Below are positions 37,249-47,838 of a stretch of 64,000 nucleotides of DNA, piece by piece. The stretch is from Glaciimonas immobilis (GTDB taxonomy: Bacteria; Pseudomonadota; Gammaproteobacteria; Burkholderiales; Burkholderiaceae_D), in contig NZ_JAAOZT010000012.1 in assembly GCF_011947285.1 (NCBI RefSeq), positions 310,001 through 374,000 on the forward strand, given 5' to 3'. The notes beneath the pieces were generated by a model. It ran no database searches, had not been told where the DNA came from, and saw nothing but the letters and a program-made list of their open reading frames with translations. The position numbers and the translations under genes are program-made. Within the stretch, counting starts at the first letter, position 1; each line of letters opens with the position of its first letter.

Positions 37249-37932
37249 TTGGTCCGGCTTCCAGTTGTATGTGCTGGGGTATGGATCGAATTTTCCCGAT
37301 CGAAAAGGTTAAGCCCCTGCTCGGATACTGCGGCGCATAGCGCGTGGATCGATATCCTCCGCACACGTCGCTTTCTCTTGCCTATGCTTGTGAGCGCTTC
37401 CTTCCAAATCGTTTTCAGCCCGATCAGCGCACGTCTGCCGTTCCTGCTATCTAACGAATTAAAACTGTCACCTACTTTTACCGGTCTCTATCTTTCTATT
37501 GCCAGTGCGGCTATGGCAAGCGGGCTATTTCTCAGCAGTCGCTTGATTTCCAGTGGGTCTAGCCAGAAAACCTTATGGCTTGGATGGACAACGATGTGCA
37601 CCGGCTTGGTTTGTATGTTGCTCCAACAACTTTTCGGCGTTGCCTGTATTGTTGCTGGTGTCATATTCGTACAATCTGCGCTTGGCTTCATTATCGTACC
37701 CTGTACTGGAGATACGTTAAGTTCTTTCCCTTTTCCCAATCGGGGGAAAGCATCTGGCCTGTTCGGCTTTGTTAATGCGATCGTAAGCGGCCTCTCAGTT
37801 GCATTTGCTGGCGCCTTCAACATTACCAATGCAGCAGCGGCGATTGCACTTACTGCGACTTCGCTAATTCTGATCGCAGCCCTGTTGATGGCACATCCGA
37901 ACAAGAAAGGCTGGACATCTCCGCCGCCATAA
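37249..37932 (+). pseudogene. C-terminal half of an MFS (Bcr/CflA-like) exporter
   Basis: The 227-residue frame matches only the second half of a 12-helix MFS exporter: it starts to look protein-like at ILRTRRFLLPMLVSASF and shows about six helices. It has no N-terminal half, no motif A and no good ribosome site. The N-terminal portion was probably lost when the Tn3-type end landed upstream. Residues 1-30 are likely translated junk. It may still be expressed but should not transport. Confidence 0.6.
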
Positions 37933-37950
37933 AATTCCATTCAAGCAATG

Positions 37951-37981
37951 TAAAAAAAGCTGCGCATAGTGCGCAGCTTTT
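37951..37981. terminator. Bidirectional intrinsic terminator between MFS fragment and ilvC
   Basis: AGCTGCGCA-TAG-TGCGCAGCT (37958-37978) has A residues on one side and T residues on the other, so it can stop transcripts from both strands. On the minus strand it ends the ilv unit 76 bases after the ilvC stop. Confidence 0.85.
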
Positions 37982-38053
37982 CGGTTTCACGCTGTGATCG
38001 CTTGCAAGCGATTACAGCAATGATGCCTGACTTTCCAATAACTAAATACGGTC

Positions 38054-39082
<1,029 letters not shown>

Positions 39083-39229
39083 TTATAATTTAATTAACAG
39101 AGAACCGTTCGGAGAGCCAAATCAGTTCGAATAATAATTCCGTTAGCCTTCAGTTAGCCTACTTGCAGCGGAAGCGTGGTCTTTTACCTTGCTTATCACA
39201 ACTGCGTTTCAGCCGACCCAAGCTGGTAG

Positions 39230-39721
39230 TTACACTTTCAGGATACGTTCACCGCGCCCGATGCCAGAAGCACCGGTGCGTACAGTTTCCAGAATCGAAG
39301 CCCGGTCGATCGAGTCTATAAAAGCATCCAGTTTGGTTTTGGCGCCTGTCAGTTCGATAGTGTAAGTCTTGTCGGTGACATCGATAATCCGCCCACGGAA
39401 GATATCCGCAGTGCGCTTCATCTCTTCGCGCTCCTTACCGACTGCACGTACCTTGATGAGCATTAGTTCACGCTCAATATGGGCACCTTCAGTCAGATCG
39501 ACTACCTTGACGACTTCAATCAGACGATTCAGATGTTTAGTAATTTGTTCAATTACCTCATCCGAACCTCTTGTCACGATGGTCATCCGTGACAAGGTCG
39601 CATCTTCGGTCGGTGCGACCGTCAATGTTTCGATGTTATAGCCACGTGCAGAGAACAGACCGACTACGCGTGAAAGCGCACCGGCTTCGTTTTCTAACAG
39701 TACAGAAATAATGTGTTGCAT
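39230..39721 (-). CDS. ilvH: Acetolactate synthase small regulatory subunit
   Basis: This 163-residue protein has an N-terminal ACT domain (ISVLLENEAGALSRVVGLFS) and a C-terminal ALS_ss domain. It activates the large subunit and confers valine feedback inhibition. Its ATG shares one base with the ilvI stop (TAATG), which implies translational coupling and equal amounts of both subunits. Confidence 0.97.
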   Translation of the reverse strand: MQHIISVLLENEAGALSRVVGLFSARGYNIETLTVAPTEDATLSRMTIVTRGSDEVIEQITKHLNRLIEVVKVVDLTEGAHIERELMLIKVRAVGKEREEMKRTADIFRGRIIDVTDKTYTIELTGAKTKLDAFIDSIDRASILETVRTGASGIGRGERILKV

Positions 39722-41448
39722 TACAGATCCTCCGAGCCGAGTAGCATTTCAGTCAAGCCCTTACCCGACTTCACCATCGGCCAGACGTTTTCGGTTTGAT
39801 CAGTAATAAAGTTCATGAATACCAGGCGATCTTTCATGGCGAAGGCTTCTTTTAAAGCGCCGTCAACGTCTGCCGGGTTTTCAATTTTCATGCCCACATG
39901 ACCGTATGATTCAACCAGTTTGGTGAAGTCCGGCAACGAGTCCATGTACGACTCGGAGTAACGCGAGCCGTAATCGATTTGCTGCCATTGACGCACCATG
40001 CCAAGGAAACGGTTGTTAAGTAAAATAATTTTTGGCGTTAAATGGTATTGTTTGCAGGTGGCCAGTTCCTGAATACACATCTGGATTGATCCTTCACCCG
40101 TAATACAGGCGACGGTCGAACCAGGATTAGCCATTTGCACGCCCATCGCGTATGGCAAGCCAACGCCCATCGTCCCCAGACCGCCGGAATTGATCCAGCG
40201 CCGCGGTTTGTCGAAACGATAATATTGCGCTGCCCACATTTGATGCTGTCCGACATCGGAGGTGATGAAGGCATCGCCGTCCGTAATCTGCCAGACTTTT
40301 TCTACTACCGATTGTGGCTTGATGAATTCTGAGGAAGTCTCATATTTAAGGCAATCGCGTGAGCGCCATTCTTGAATTTGCTTCCACCAGGCGGCCAGAC
40401 CCAGGGCGTTCGGCTTGGTATCAGCGGCGTCGAGTTGCGAGAGCAATTCTTGGAGAACGTCTTTAACATTGCCGACGATAGGAATATCGACTTTGACACG
40501 TTTTGAGATTGACGATGGATCGATATCGATATGAATAATTTTGCGCTGATTACTCGCAAAATGCTTGGGATTACCGATCACGCGATCATCGAAACGCGCA
40601 CCAATCGCAATCAGCACATCGCAATTCTGCATTGCCATGTTGGCTTCATAAGTACCGTGCATACCCGGCATACCGACATATTTGTCGCTGGATGCTTTAT
40701 AGCCGCCCAATCCCATCAAGGTATTGGTACAAGGGAACCCCAGACGATCAACGAGTCGATTCAACTCCGGCGATGCATGCGCCAGAATTACCCCGCCGCC
40801 GGTATAGATCATCGGACGTTCAGCGGCGAGCAATAATTGCAACGCCTTGCGAATCTGTCCAGAGTGACCTTTATCAACCGGCTTGTATGAACGCATCTCA
40901 ACTTCTTTTGGATACGAAAAGACGTGGCGGTGCATGGTTATATCTTTAGGGATATCAATCAGCACTGGGCCGGGGCGACCCGTGGTAGCGATATAAAATG
41001 CTTTTTTTACTGTTTCGGCCAGATCCTTGACATCTTTTACAAGGAAATTGTGCTTAACGCAAGGGCGCGTGATACCGACGGTATCGCACTCCTGAAACGC
41101 GTCTTCACCAATCGCATAGGATGGAACCTGACCCGAAATCACGATCATCGGAATCGAGTCCATATATGCGGTTGCCAGACCCGTGACTGCGTTGGTGACA
41201 CCTGGACCGGACGTAACCAGAGCGACGCCGACTTTATTCGAGCTACGCGAATAGGCATCTGCCGCGTGAATCGCAGCCTGCTCGTGACGTACTAATATAT
41301 GTTGAAATTTATCTTGCTGGTAAATGGCGTCATATATATACAACACCGAACCGCCGGGATAACCGAAAACGTGTTCGACTCCCTCTTCCGCCAGGCAACG
41401 GACTAAAATTTCTGCACCTGTGATGGGTAACTCTGTATCGTGATTCAT
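39721..41448 (-). CDS. ilvI: Acetolactate synthase large subunit
   Basis: This 575-residue TPP enzyme joins pyruvate with pyruvate or 2-ketobutyrate. The start at 41448 (MNHDTELPITGAEILVRCL) follows AAAGGAC and fits the family; a longer frame upstream is not supported. The TPP-activating Glu is in RHEQAAIHAADAYSR, and the TPP/magnesium motif reads TGEGSIQMCIQELA. The latter has Glu where many enzymes have Asp, a variant I recall from related betaproteobacteria. It begins the ilvI-ilvH-ilvC unit. Confidence 0.96.
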   Translation of the reverse strand: MNHDTELPITGAEILVRCLAEEGVEHVFGYPGGSVLYIYDAIYQQDKFQHILVRHEQAAIHAADAYSRSSNKVGVALVTSGPGVTNAVTGLATAYMDSIPMIVISGQVPSYAIGEDAFQECDTVGITRPCVKHNFLVKDVKDLAETVKKAFYIATTGRPGPVLIDIPKDITMHRHVFSYPKEVEMRSYKPVDKGHSGQIRKALQLLLAAERPMIYTGGGVILAHASPELNRLVDRLGFPCTNTLMGLGGYKASSDKYVGMPGMHGTYEANMAMQNCDVLIAIGARFDDRVIGNPKHFASNQRKIIHIDIDPSSISKRVKVDIPIVGNVKDVLQELLSQLDAADTKPNALGLAAWWKQIQEWRSRDCLKYETSSEFIKPQSVVEKVWQITDGDAFITSDVGQHQMWAAQYYRFDKPRRWINSGGLGTMGVGLPYAMGVQMANPGSTVACITGEGSIQMCIQELATCKQYHLTPKIILLNNRFLGMVRQWQQIDYGSRYSESYMDSLPDFTKLVESYGHVGMKIENPADVDGALKEAFAMKDRLVFMNFITDQTENVWPMVKSGKGLTEMLLGSEDL

Positions 41449-42240
41449 GCTTCTATGTCCTTTCAAGGTCCATGGGAAATTGATCGGATGCTCTCTCCTG
41501 ACGATAACGGCGGCTTGCACCACGGATTTTGGCATTCCTTTTTTGTGCATTCACGGCATGTCGTTGCGTACCCGTTGGTACGTTCCAAAATGACGTTTCG
41601 TGCGACTCGTTCAGCCAATTACCGGGAAGCGACACATCCATTCTCTCGCGCTTGTGGCACGGGTTAGAGCAAACAGCTTTCAAATATGAAGCGCGTCTTA
41701 TCGCTCATCAGCATCTTGCGCTGCGTGCGAAAAGACCATGGGTACACTTCAGGATGATGAAGTGGAGTGCTACCATAATGCGTACTTTCAATTTGGTCAA
41801 GCCGTTTTCATCGATTTTGGTTGAAAAATGCGCCGAAACAAACAAAATTTTGTTTAAATGCCCCATGAGGGCTGTATTTTTGATAGCATTCGATCAGCTT
41901 GAAAACCCCACTTTACAATTCAACCTGAGGCGTGTCCGGTAAATAGGGTTACGCAACAGGGTTAAGCAAATACCCGACTTTCGCAAAATTGTCCCATTCA
42001 GGCGGGCTGAAGCGCGCTGTACGCTAAGCACAACGCCGCCGGTCGAATTTTGCGTAAGTTGTAGAATATTCAAAAAATTAGTCTTCGGCATTGATGCTAC
42101 GCGAACTAACCTTTGCGACTTATCAGTATCCGTAAAATTGATTTGTCCGCAACTGGTTTGCACGCACTATGTAACAAAATTCTGAACAACTTTCAATGGC
42201 TGGCAGCGAATGACACTTAGTGTTACGCGCGCCACAATGC
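41449..42240. other. Divergent region between ilvI and the sigma-factor gene
   Basis: Nearly 800 bases without a supported gene. It must contain the promoter of the ilvIHC unit. I see no leader peptide rich in Leu, Ile and Val codons and so no attenuator. A MITE-like element lies at 41977-42059. Confidence 0.45.
41977..42059. mobile_element. MITE-like element B (83 bases)
   Basis: The left end ACTTTCGCAAAATTG (41977-41991) and right end CGAATTTTGCGTAAGT (42044-42059) are inverted copies and resemble the ends of element A at 32252. The inside is short and GC-rich, without a gene. Confidence 0.6.
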
Positions 42241-42810
42241 ATGGCAACCGACAAAGAACTTTCAGATTTTCTCGAAAACGTAGAGCGACGCGCGTTTAAG
42301 CAGGCAGTTTACGCTGTTCGCAAGGATGAATCCGCATTGGACATCGTTCAGGACGCGATGATCAAACTTGCCGAAAAATACGGTGATAAACCCTCAGCAG
42401 AACTGCCGATGCTGTTTCAACGCATCTTGCAGAACACCATCCTCGACTATTTTCGCCGAGAAAAAGTGCGCAATACCTGGGTTAGTTTATTCTCCAGCAT
42501 CGGTCACGATAAGGCCAGCGACGAAGATTATGATGTGCTTGAAACGTACGAGTCGGAAGACGGCTCACAAGCAGCAGAATCCAGTTCGTCGCAATTAGAA
42601 CGCGAACAAATCCTCGAAATTATCGATCTAGAGGTGCAAAAGCTGCCTGGGCGTCAACGAGAAGCCTTCCTGATGCGTTATTGGGAGGACATGGATGTCG
42701 CCGAGACTGCCGCCGCAATGGGTTGCTCTGAAGGCAGTGTAAAAACACATTGCTCTCGTGCTACACACACCCTTGCGCAAGCGCTGAGGGTCAAAGGAAT
42801 AAGTTTATGA
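42241..42810 (+). CDS. RNA polymerase sigma factor (sigma-70/ECF type)
   Basis: This 189-residue protein (ATG at 42241; a GTG at 42220 would add seven) has sigma region 2 (SALDIVQDAMIKLAEKY) and region 4 with a helix-turn-helix (VAETAAAMGCSEGSVKTHCS). Between them is an acidic linker (EDYDVLETYESEDGS). It is followed in a tight operon by DUF3619, DUF3106 and RDD-family genes, a group known in Burkholderiales. The second gene has the shape of a membrane-bound regulator; whether it is the anti-sigma factor is inferred. Confidence 0.92.
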   Translation: MATDKELSDFLENVERRAFKQAVYAVRKDESALDIVQDAMIKLAEKYGDKPSAELPMLFQRILQNTILDYFRREKVRNTWVSLFSSIGHDKASDEDYDVLETYESEDGSQAAESSSSQLEREQILEIIDLEVQKLPGRQREAFLMRYWEDMDVAETAAAMGCSEGSVKTHCSRATHTLAQALRVKGISL

Positions 42811-43211
42811 GTAGCAGAGAAATTAATTTCGCGTACAAAGTACGCCACGCCCTTAACGAGCGCATTGACAATATGCCGACAGAAACAGTTGACCGGCTGG
42901 CTGCCGCACGTCAGATCGCATTGTCGCGCAAGAAAAAGGATGCGCCATTACGCATACTGGCACGGCAAAACGTTGTTGCAGGAACAGCCAACAACCTTTT
43001 TCAGAATCCATTTTCATGGCTGACACGGTTGAGCGTTGCGGCACCTATATTGGCTGGAATCGTATTATTTTTTGGTTTGTATCAGTATGAGCAACAACAT
43101 CGTATTACCGAAATTGCGGCCCTTGACGCCGCCGTATTAGCAGATGAAGTCCCGCCATCCGCTTATCTTGACCGTGGCTTTGATACCTATCTTGCTAAGC
43201 ATGAAGAATAA
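42807..43211 (+). CDS. DUF3619 membrane protein, candidate anti-sigma partner
   Basis: This 134-residue protein overlaps the sigma gene stop by four bases (ATGA). It has a basic, helical cytoplasmic part (about 1-68, with RLAAARQIALSRKKKDAP), one membrane helix (about residues 77-92, APILAGIVLFFGLY) and a periplasmic C-terminal tail. This layout is that of a single-pass anti-sigma factor, and the coupling with the sigma gene supports that reading. No direct evidence for binding exists in the sequence. The family has no known function that I can name. Confidence 0.8.
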   Translation: MSSREINFAYKVRHALNERIDNMPTETVDRLAAARQIALSRKKKDAPLRILARQNVVAGTANNLFQNPFSWLTRLSVAAPILAGIVLFFGLYQYEQQHRITEIAALDAAVLADEVPPSAYLDRGFDTYLAKHEE

Positions 43212-43213
43212 GA

Positions 43214-44071
43214 ATGACCCTAATAACAACCTTAAAAAACATTGACCAGCACCCGGCTTCCGGTCACACCTCCGCACCCAGAGGAGCTTTTTTTAAGCGT
43301 ATTTTTAAATCCCGTGCGGCCCTTGCTGCGCTGGTAACGGTAGCGGCGATGGTCATTGGATCAGTGTCAGTGCTAGTGCGCACTTCGCACGCTGCCGGCA
43401 CCCCCGGCACCGGTATCACTGCCGCTAGCGCTCCTAACGCCACCAATGGCGCTAATGCCGCTAGTGCCGCTAGTGCCGATGCGACTGCCAAAACCGGTGA
43501 GCTGGCGATCAAGCGCACCCCTGCGGCACTTCCCAAAGTCATTAAAGAAAGCGATAGCAAAACAGAATGGGAGAATCTAACCGTAGCACAAAAGCAAACG
43601 TTGGCACCGTTAGAGGCTGGCTGGAATAATCAAAAACTGTCCACCAGAAAAAAATGGATCGAGATCAGCAAGCGCTTTGGCAGCTTGAGTCCCGCCGAGC
43701 AATCTCGCGTTCAGGATCGGATGCATGACTGGGTGACTCTGACGCCCGCGCAACGCCGTGAGGTGCGAGAGAATTATGCCAGGACCAGAAGGCTCGATAC
43801 CGAGCAAAGGGCTAAGCGCTGGGCGGAATACCAACATTTGCCCGAGGCAGAAAAGCAGAAGCTGGCGGCAGAAGCAGCTGCAGCGAATAACCGCAAGCGC
43901 GTAACCTCTCAGGTGCTGTCAATCCCGACCAAACCAATTTTGGTCAAACCAATCCAACTTACACCAAAGCCAGCAGCACCTGTGCCATCAGCCACGGCGC
44001 CAGTGCCGGCCTTGCCGGCAGCACCCGCTCCGCCGTCGGCTCCCACACCTCCGCTTGATTCAGGTTATTAA
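43214..44071 (+). CDS. DUF3106 family protein
   Basis: This 285-residue protein has an N-terminal membrane helix (about residues 36-56), an Ala/Asn-rich spacer, and a DUF3106 core (about 120-215) made of short repeats of the type LTVAQKQTLAPLEAGWNNQ, LSPAEQSRVQDRMHDW and LTPAQRREVRENYARTR. The C-terminal 60 residues are very rich in Pro and Ala. It should be periplasmic and anchored by its N-terminus. Three bases separate it from DUF3619. Confidence 0.82.
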   Translation: MTLITTLKNIDQHPASGHTSAPRGAFFKRIFKSRAALAALVTVAAMVIGSVSVLVRTSHAAGTPGTGITAASAPNATNGANAASAASADATAKTGELAIKRTPAALPKVIKESDSKTEWENLTVAQKQTLAPLEAGWNNQKLSTRKKWIEISKRFGSLSPAEQSRVQDRMHDWVTLTPAQRREVRENYARTRRLDTEQRAKRWAEYQHLPEAEKQKLAAEAAAANNRKRVTSQVLSIPTKPILVKPIQLTPKPAAPVPSATAPVPALPAAPAPPSAPTPPLDSGY

Positions 44072-44171
44072 AAGAACGGGGTCTCGGCACGCATATGCTG
44101 CTAAGACATAAACGCTGACGTATAGTGGATAATGCGGGTTTTGGTAACCAACCCTGTAAAGAAAATGCATC

Positions 44172-44726
44172 TTGAATTCGTCTAAATCAGCTGTCACGCC
44201 TGTTCCCACTTCCGCTCTCACGCCATCGCTAAAGCGGCGCTTCGGCAGCATGCTGTATGAGGCGATGCTGCTATTTGGCATTCTATTCATCGCGGGCCTG
44301 ATCTTCTCCACGTTACTGCAGCAACGTAACGCCATGTACCTGCGACATGCGCAGCAAGTATGGCTGTTCGTCGTGATGACAGCCTATTTTGTCTGGTGCT
44401 GGAGCCACGGAGGTCAGACGCTCGCGATGAAAACCTGGCGACTTCGGTTGATCAATAAAGATGGCAGCGCAATAAGAACGAAAAATGCAGTGGTACGCTA
44501 TTTACTTGCGTGGTTTTGGTTTCTGCCGGGTCTGGCTCTGGCTTGGGCTCTAGGCGCACAAGCCTGGATGCTGGCGATCATTCCGGCGCTAAACGTCATT
44601 TTGTGGGCGCTCACCGCCTATCTTGATCCTGAGCGTCAGTTTTTACACGACCGACTGGCAGGCACAAAACTGGTAGACATGGCAGAGATTGAGAAACCGG
44701 AAGGAAAAAGGCGCTGGTACCATTGA
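44172..44726 (+). CDS. RDD-family membrane protein
   Basis: This 184-residue protein has the RDD domain with about three membrane helices: the first near residues 35-55, a second including VMTAYFVWCWSHGGQTLAMK and a third in the FWFLPGLALAWALG region. RDD proteins are small inner-membrane proteins, some linked to ion transport. The start codon is probably TTG at 44172, since no in-frame ATG lies before the first helix; the ribosome site is weak. It ends the sigma-factor operon, 100 bases after the DUF3106 gene. Confidence 0.8.
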   Translation: MNSSKSAVTPVPTSALTPSLKRRFGSMLYEAMLLFGILFIAGLIFSTLLQQRNAMYLRHAQQVWLFVVMTAYFVWCWSHGGQTLAMKTWRLRLINKDGSAIRTKNAVVRYLLAWFWFLPGLALAWALGAQAWMLAIIPALNVILWALTAYLDPERQFLHDRLAGTKLVDMAEIEKPEGKRRWYH

Positions 44727-44829
44727 TTTTGCAGCGCTTTTGAGTGGCTGCCTTTGCGTCTGTGCGTTGCCTGTTTTCTCTGGGTTGCTCTACGTTAGGA
44801 CGTTACTAGTTCGATATTAAAGCGCTGCT

Positions 44830-44851
44830 TATGTGTTATTTATGTGTTATT
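44830..44851. repeat. Tandem 11-base duplication at the DUF455 gene end
   Basis: TATGTGTTATT is repeated twice. On the minus strand it encodes the last residues and the TAA stop of the DUF455 frame, so the duplication places a second stop after the first. Confidence 0.9.
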
Positions 44852-45751
44852 TATGCCTTGCAGCACCAGCAATTCCTCTTCTGAAAATCCCGCGGCACGA
44901 CGCGCCGGCAGATTAAATGGACCACGTAGCACCGGCGCGCTGTATTTCACCACAAGCATGGCAAAAGTAGCGATCGGCACCAATCCACGGTCGTCGCAAA
45001 TCCAGTTATACCAATGGTTTCCAATCGCTACATGACCGACCTCCTCCCGCAAAATAATATCGAGAATGCCGGCAGCGGCCATATCTCCGGCTTGCGCAAT
45101 TTTTGCGCGCACGGCAGGCGTGGCATCTAATCCCCGCGCTTCAAGAGTGCGCGGTACCAATGCCATCCGCGCTAACACGTCGTCCTTGGTTTTATCCGCC
45201 ATTTCCCACATGCTGTCGTGGGCAGCAAAGTCGCCATAGGCGTATCCCAAATTTTGTAAGTGGCGCGACAACATATCAAAATGCTGGGCCTCCTAAGTGG
45301 CTACGCTCAGCCAGTCGGTGTAATACTGCTCAGGCATGTCCGCAAACCGGCAAATTGCGTCAAGTGCCAGATTGATTGCGTTAAATTCGATGTGCGCAAG
45401 TGCATGAATAAGCGCAGCGCGACCTTCTTCGGTGCGCATTGACCGGTGCTTTAATGTCTTGGGCAAGACCAACTCAGGCCGTAATGGACGTCCCGGAATA
45501 GCAGTCGCGTCCAGTGCGTTCATCAGTGGCACAGCAGGATTGACCACAAGCATGCCACCTTTAAAGGCGGAAGCGATTTTAGCAACCCTTAACACTTTGG
45601 CGGCAGGATCACGTTCCAACAGCGCGTGCAACGCCGCGGCCCGCGTCTCCCACATTTCCTCAGTCGTTACCTTATTGACCTTCTCAGGAACAAGCTCAGC
45701 TACCCCCTCATGTTTGGCGACAATAAAATCAGGATTAGGCGAACTCTTCAT
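44840..45751 (-). pseudogene. DUF455 ferritin-like protein interrupted by one TAG codon
   Basis: Two frames, 45293-45751 and 44840-45274, lie in the same reading frame and together form one protein of about 303 residues. They are split only by TAG at 45293-45295. The sequence reads WLSVAT-stop-EAQHFDMLSRHL; the family usually has an acidic or basic residue before the EAQHF ferritin-like motif, so AAG or GAG probably mutated to TAG. Both parts keep intact sequence, including EEVGHVAIGNHWYNWI, so the change is recent or the stop is read through. Confidence 0.8.
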
Positions 45752-46010
45752 GCAGGCAGCAGTAAAATAGTAAACTTGGGTTAAATGGTTCTACTGTGTC
45801 ACGTAGAATCTGGCTTCGGGGTGCATTCTAATACGGCGGCGTCGCATTATCATAAAAACTAGGTTTAAAATGGGCTGGATTACCGTCAGCATGCAGCGTA
45901 ACGCGAACCGGGAGCAAGAACAGGTAGATAACTTAAGTAGAAAATAACTAAAAATTTGGTTATCAGTTGTACAACCAGCTATAGACTAAACCCACATATT
46001 ACGGAGTATT

Positions 46011-46535
46011 ATGAGTATCTACCAACTTGGGGAACATACTCCCCAGATCGACCCTTCAGCCTATATCACAGAAAGCGCGACGATTATCGGAAAGGTCAAT
46101 ATTCAAGCCGACGCTAGCGTATGGTTTGGTGCTACCCTTCGCGGCGATAACGACCTGATAACGATTGGTCGCGGCAGCAATGTTCAGGAAAACTCTGTTT
46201 TGCATACTGATAATGGTTTTCCGCTGACAATTGGCGAAAACGTCACCGTCGGTCATCAAGTCATGTTACACGGATGTACCATCGGCGATGGGTCCTTGAT
46301 TGGCATTCAAGCCGTGGTATTAAATGGCGCCCGGATTGGCAAAAACAGTCTGGTTGGCGCTGGCGCCCTAGTTACTGAAGGTAAAGAATTTCCTGACAAT
46401 GCATTGATCATCGGCTCCCCTGCTAAAGTTGCAAGGATATTAAGCGAGGAAGAAATTTTAAAAATCGCGCGCGGCGGGCAACATTACGCCAAACGCGGGC
46501 AAGAATACAAAACGCAACTTAAGAAAATCGGCTAA
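46011..46535 (+). CDS. Gamma-class carbonic anhydrase-like hexapeptide protein
   Basis: This 174-residue protein is a left-handed beta-helix of the YrdA/gamma-carbonic anhydrase family, with hexapeptide repeats (IGKVNIQADASVWFGATLRG, then VTVGHQVMLHGCTIGDGSLI). The His residues in NSVLHTD, VGHQV and LHGC are the likely metal ligands. Its catalytic activity is not certain because many family members lack it. It lies 6 bases before hslO and probably shares its transcript. Confidence 0.9.
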   Translation: MSIYQLGEHTPQIDPSAYITESATIIGKVNIQADASVWFGATLRGDNDLITIGRGSNVQENSVLHTDNGFPLTIGENVTVGHQVMLHGCTIGDGSLIGIQAVVLNGARIGKNSLVGAGALVTEGKEFPDNALIIGSPAKVARILSEEEILKIARGGQHYAKRGQEYKTQLKKIG

Positions 46536-46541
46536 ACAATA

Positions 46542-47504
46542 ATGACCGAAAAAGATATAAAGGACGTGATGGAAATCAACAGCGACAATCTCCAGAAATT
46601 CATGATCGAAAACGCTTCGGTACGCGGCGAACTAGTCGAGCTTTCTGATACATGGAAACAGGTTTTGGCACTCCGCGAGTATCCACCCGCAGTCGTTACT
46701 TTGCTCGGTGAAATGATGGCGGCTGCCGCTCTTCTGAGTGCCAATCTGAAGTTCAATGGTGTGATTGTGATGCAAATCCACGGCGATGGTCCAATCCGGC
46801 TGCTCGTCGTTGAATGCGATGGAAAGTTGCAAATGCGCGCCACCGCTAAACTAGTGCCCGACGCAGTGGTTGAAGACACTGCCACGCTGGCTGAACTGCT
46901 CAACGTGAATGGTCACGGTCGCTTTGCGATCACGCTTGATCCCCAGGATAAAATGCCGGGACAACAACCCTATCAGGGCATCGTGCCGCTTGATGGTGAC
47001 AACGTGGCAGAGGTTATCGAAAACTACATGTTGCGCTCCGAGCAACTTGATACCAAATTGTGGCTTGCTGCTGACGGCAACATATCACGTGGCCTGTTAC
47101 TGCAAAAGTTACCGAACCACGGCGGCGTTGGTATCACTGAGGAAGACCCACTCGAAAGCTGGAACAGGGTCGCCATGTTAGGCGCTACATTACGCCCTGC
47201 CGAAATGTTGTCGACCGATATTCAAACACTGCTGCGCCGCTTGTTTTGGGAAGAAACGGTACGCGTTTTTGAGCCGCAACATCCGCGCTTTGTCTGTAAT
47301 TGCTCGCGCGAGAAAGTCGGAAATATGCTGCAAATGCTGGGGCAAAAAGAGGTGGACGAAGCGATTGAAGAATTAGGCAAGGTGTCGGTTGACTGTGACT
47401 TCTGTGGTCAAAATTATGCGTTCGATCAAGTTGACTGTGCACACCTTTTCACGACAAGCGCACGGGCAGAAACATTGTTGGGCACCGGCGATATTAAGCA
47501 TTGA
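46542..47504 (+). CDS. hslO: Redox-regulated chaperone Hsp33
   Basis: This 320-residue cytoplasmic protein is Hsp33, which holds unfolded proteins during oxidative stress. The C-terminal redox switch is visible as CNC (about residue 250) and CDFC (about residue 283), the four cysteines that bind zinc when reduced. Length and N-terminal substrate domain match the family. It starts six bases after the carbonic anhydrase gene. Confidence 0.95.
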   Translation: MTEKDIKDVMEINSDNLQKFMIENASVRGELVELSDTWKQVLALREYPPAVVTLLGEMMAAAALLSANLKFNGVIVMQIHGDGPIRLLVVECDGKLQMRATAKLVPDAVVEDTATLAELLNVNGHGRFAITLDPQDKMPGQQPYQGIVPLDGDNVAEVIENYMLRSEQLDTKLWLAADGNISRGLLLQKLPNHGGVGITEEDPLESWNRVAMLGATLRPAEMLSTDIQTLLRRLFWEETVRVFEPQHPRFVCNCSREKVGNMLQMLGQKEVDEAIEELGKVSVDCDFCGQNYAFDQVDCAHLFTTSARAETLLGTGDIKH

Positions 47505-47838
47505 CTATAAGTAGGCGCTGTAGGCCTGAACTGGGCCTGACTGTAGACACAGTCGGCTAATATTAATATAGGCAATGACTAAAAGCACAGCATCGAAAAT
47601 GCGGGTGAAGATCGACGCAGACCAAATGCTGTTCAGTCCGACCCCGCTAGGTAGTATAAAAATGATCAGCTTAATCGATGGTCGATGGTCGATGGTCAAT
47701 GGTCAATGGTCAATGGTCAATGGTCAATGGTCAATGGTCAATGGTCAATGGTCAATGGTCAATGGTCAATGATTAATAATCCATGATCAATGATCATTGA
47801 TCAACAAGGGGCCGCGCTATACGGTCCCATATCAAATG
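47505..47838. other. Convergent gap between hslO and ftsB with a 7-base VNTR
   Basis: No gene is supported. The main element is the repeat array at 47675-47765. The rest has no visible terminator. Confidence 0.5.
47675..47765. repeat. Thirteen tandem 7-base units (TCGATGG/TCAATGG)
   Basis: Three copies of TCGATGG are followed by ten of TCAATGG and a partial TCAATGA. The units are exact and in phase. It is a typical slippage-prone array and a candidate strain-typing marker. Confidence 0.97.

Noticed and set aside
41449-41660. Possible attenuator or leader peptide before ilvI
   Set aside because: No short frame rich in Leu, Ile and Val codons and no terminator/antiterminator pair was seen.
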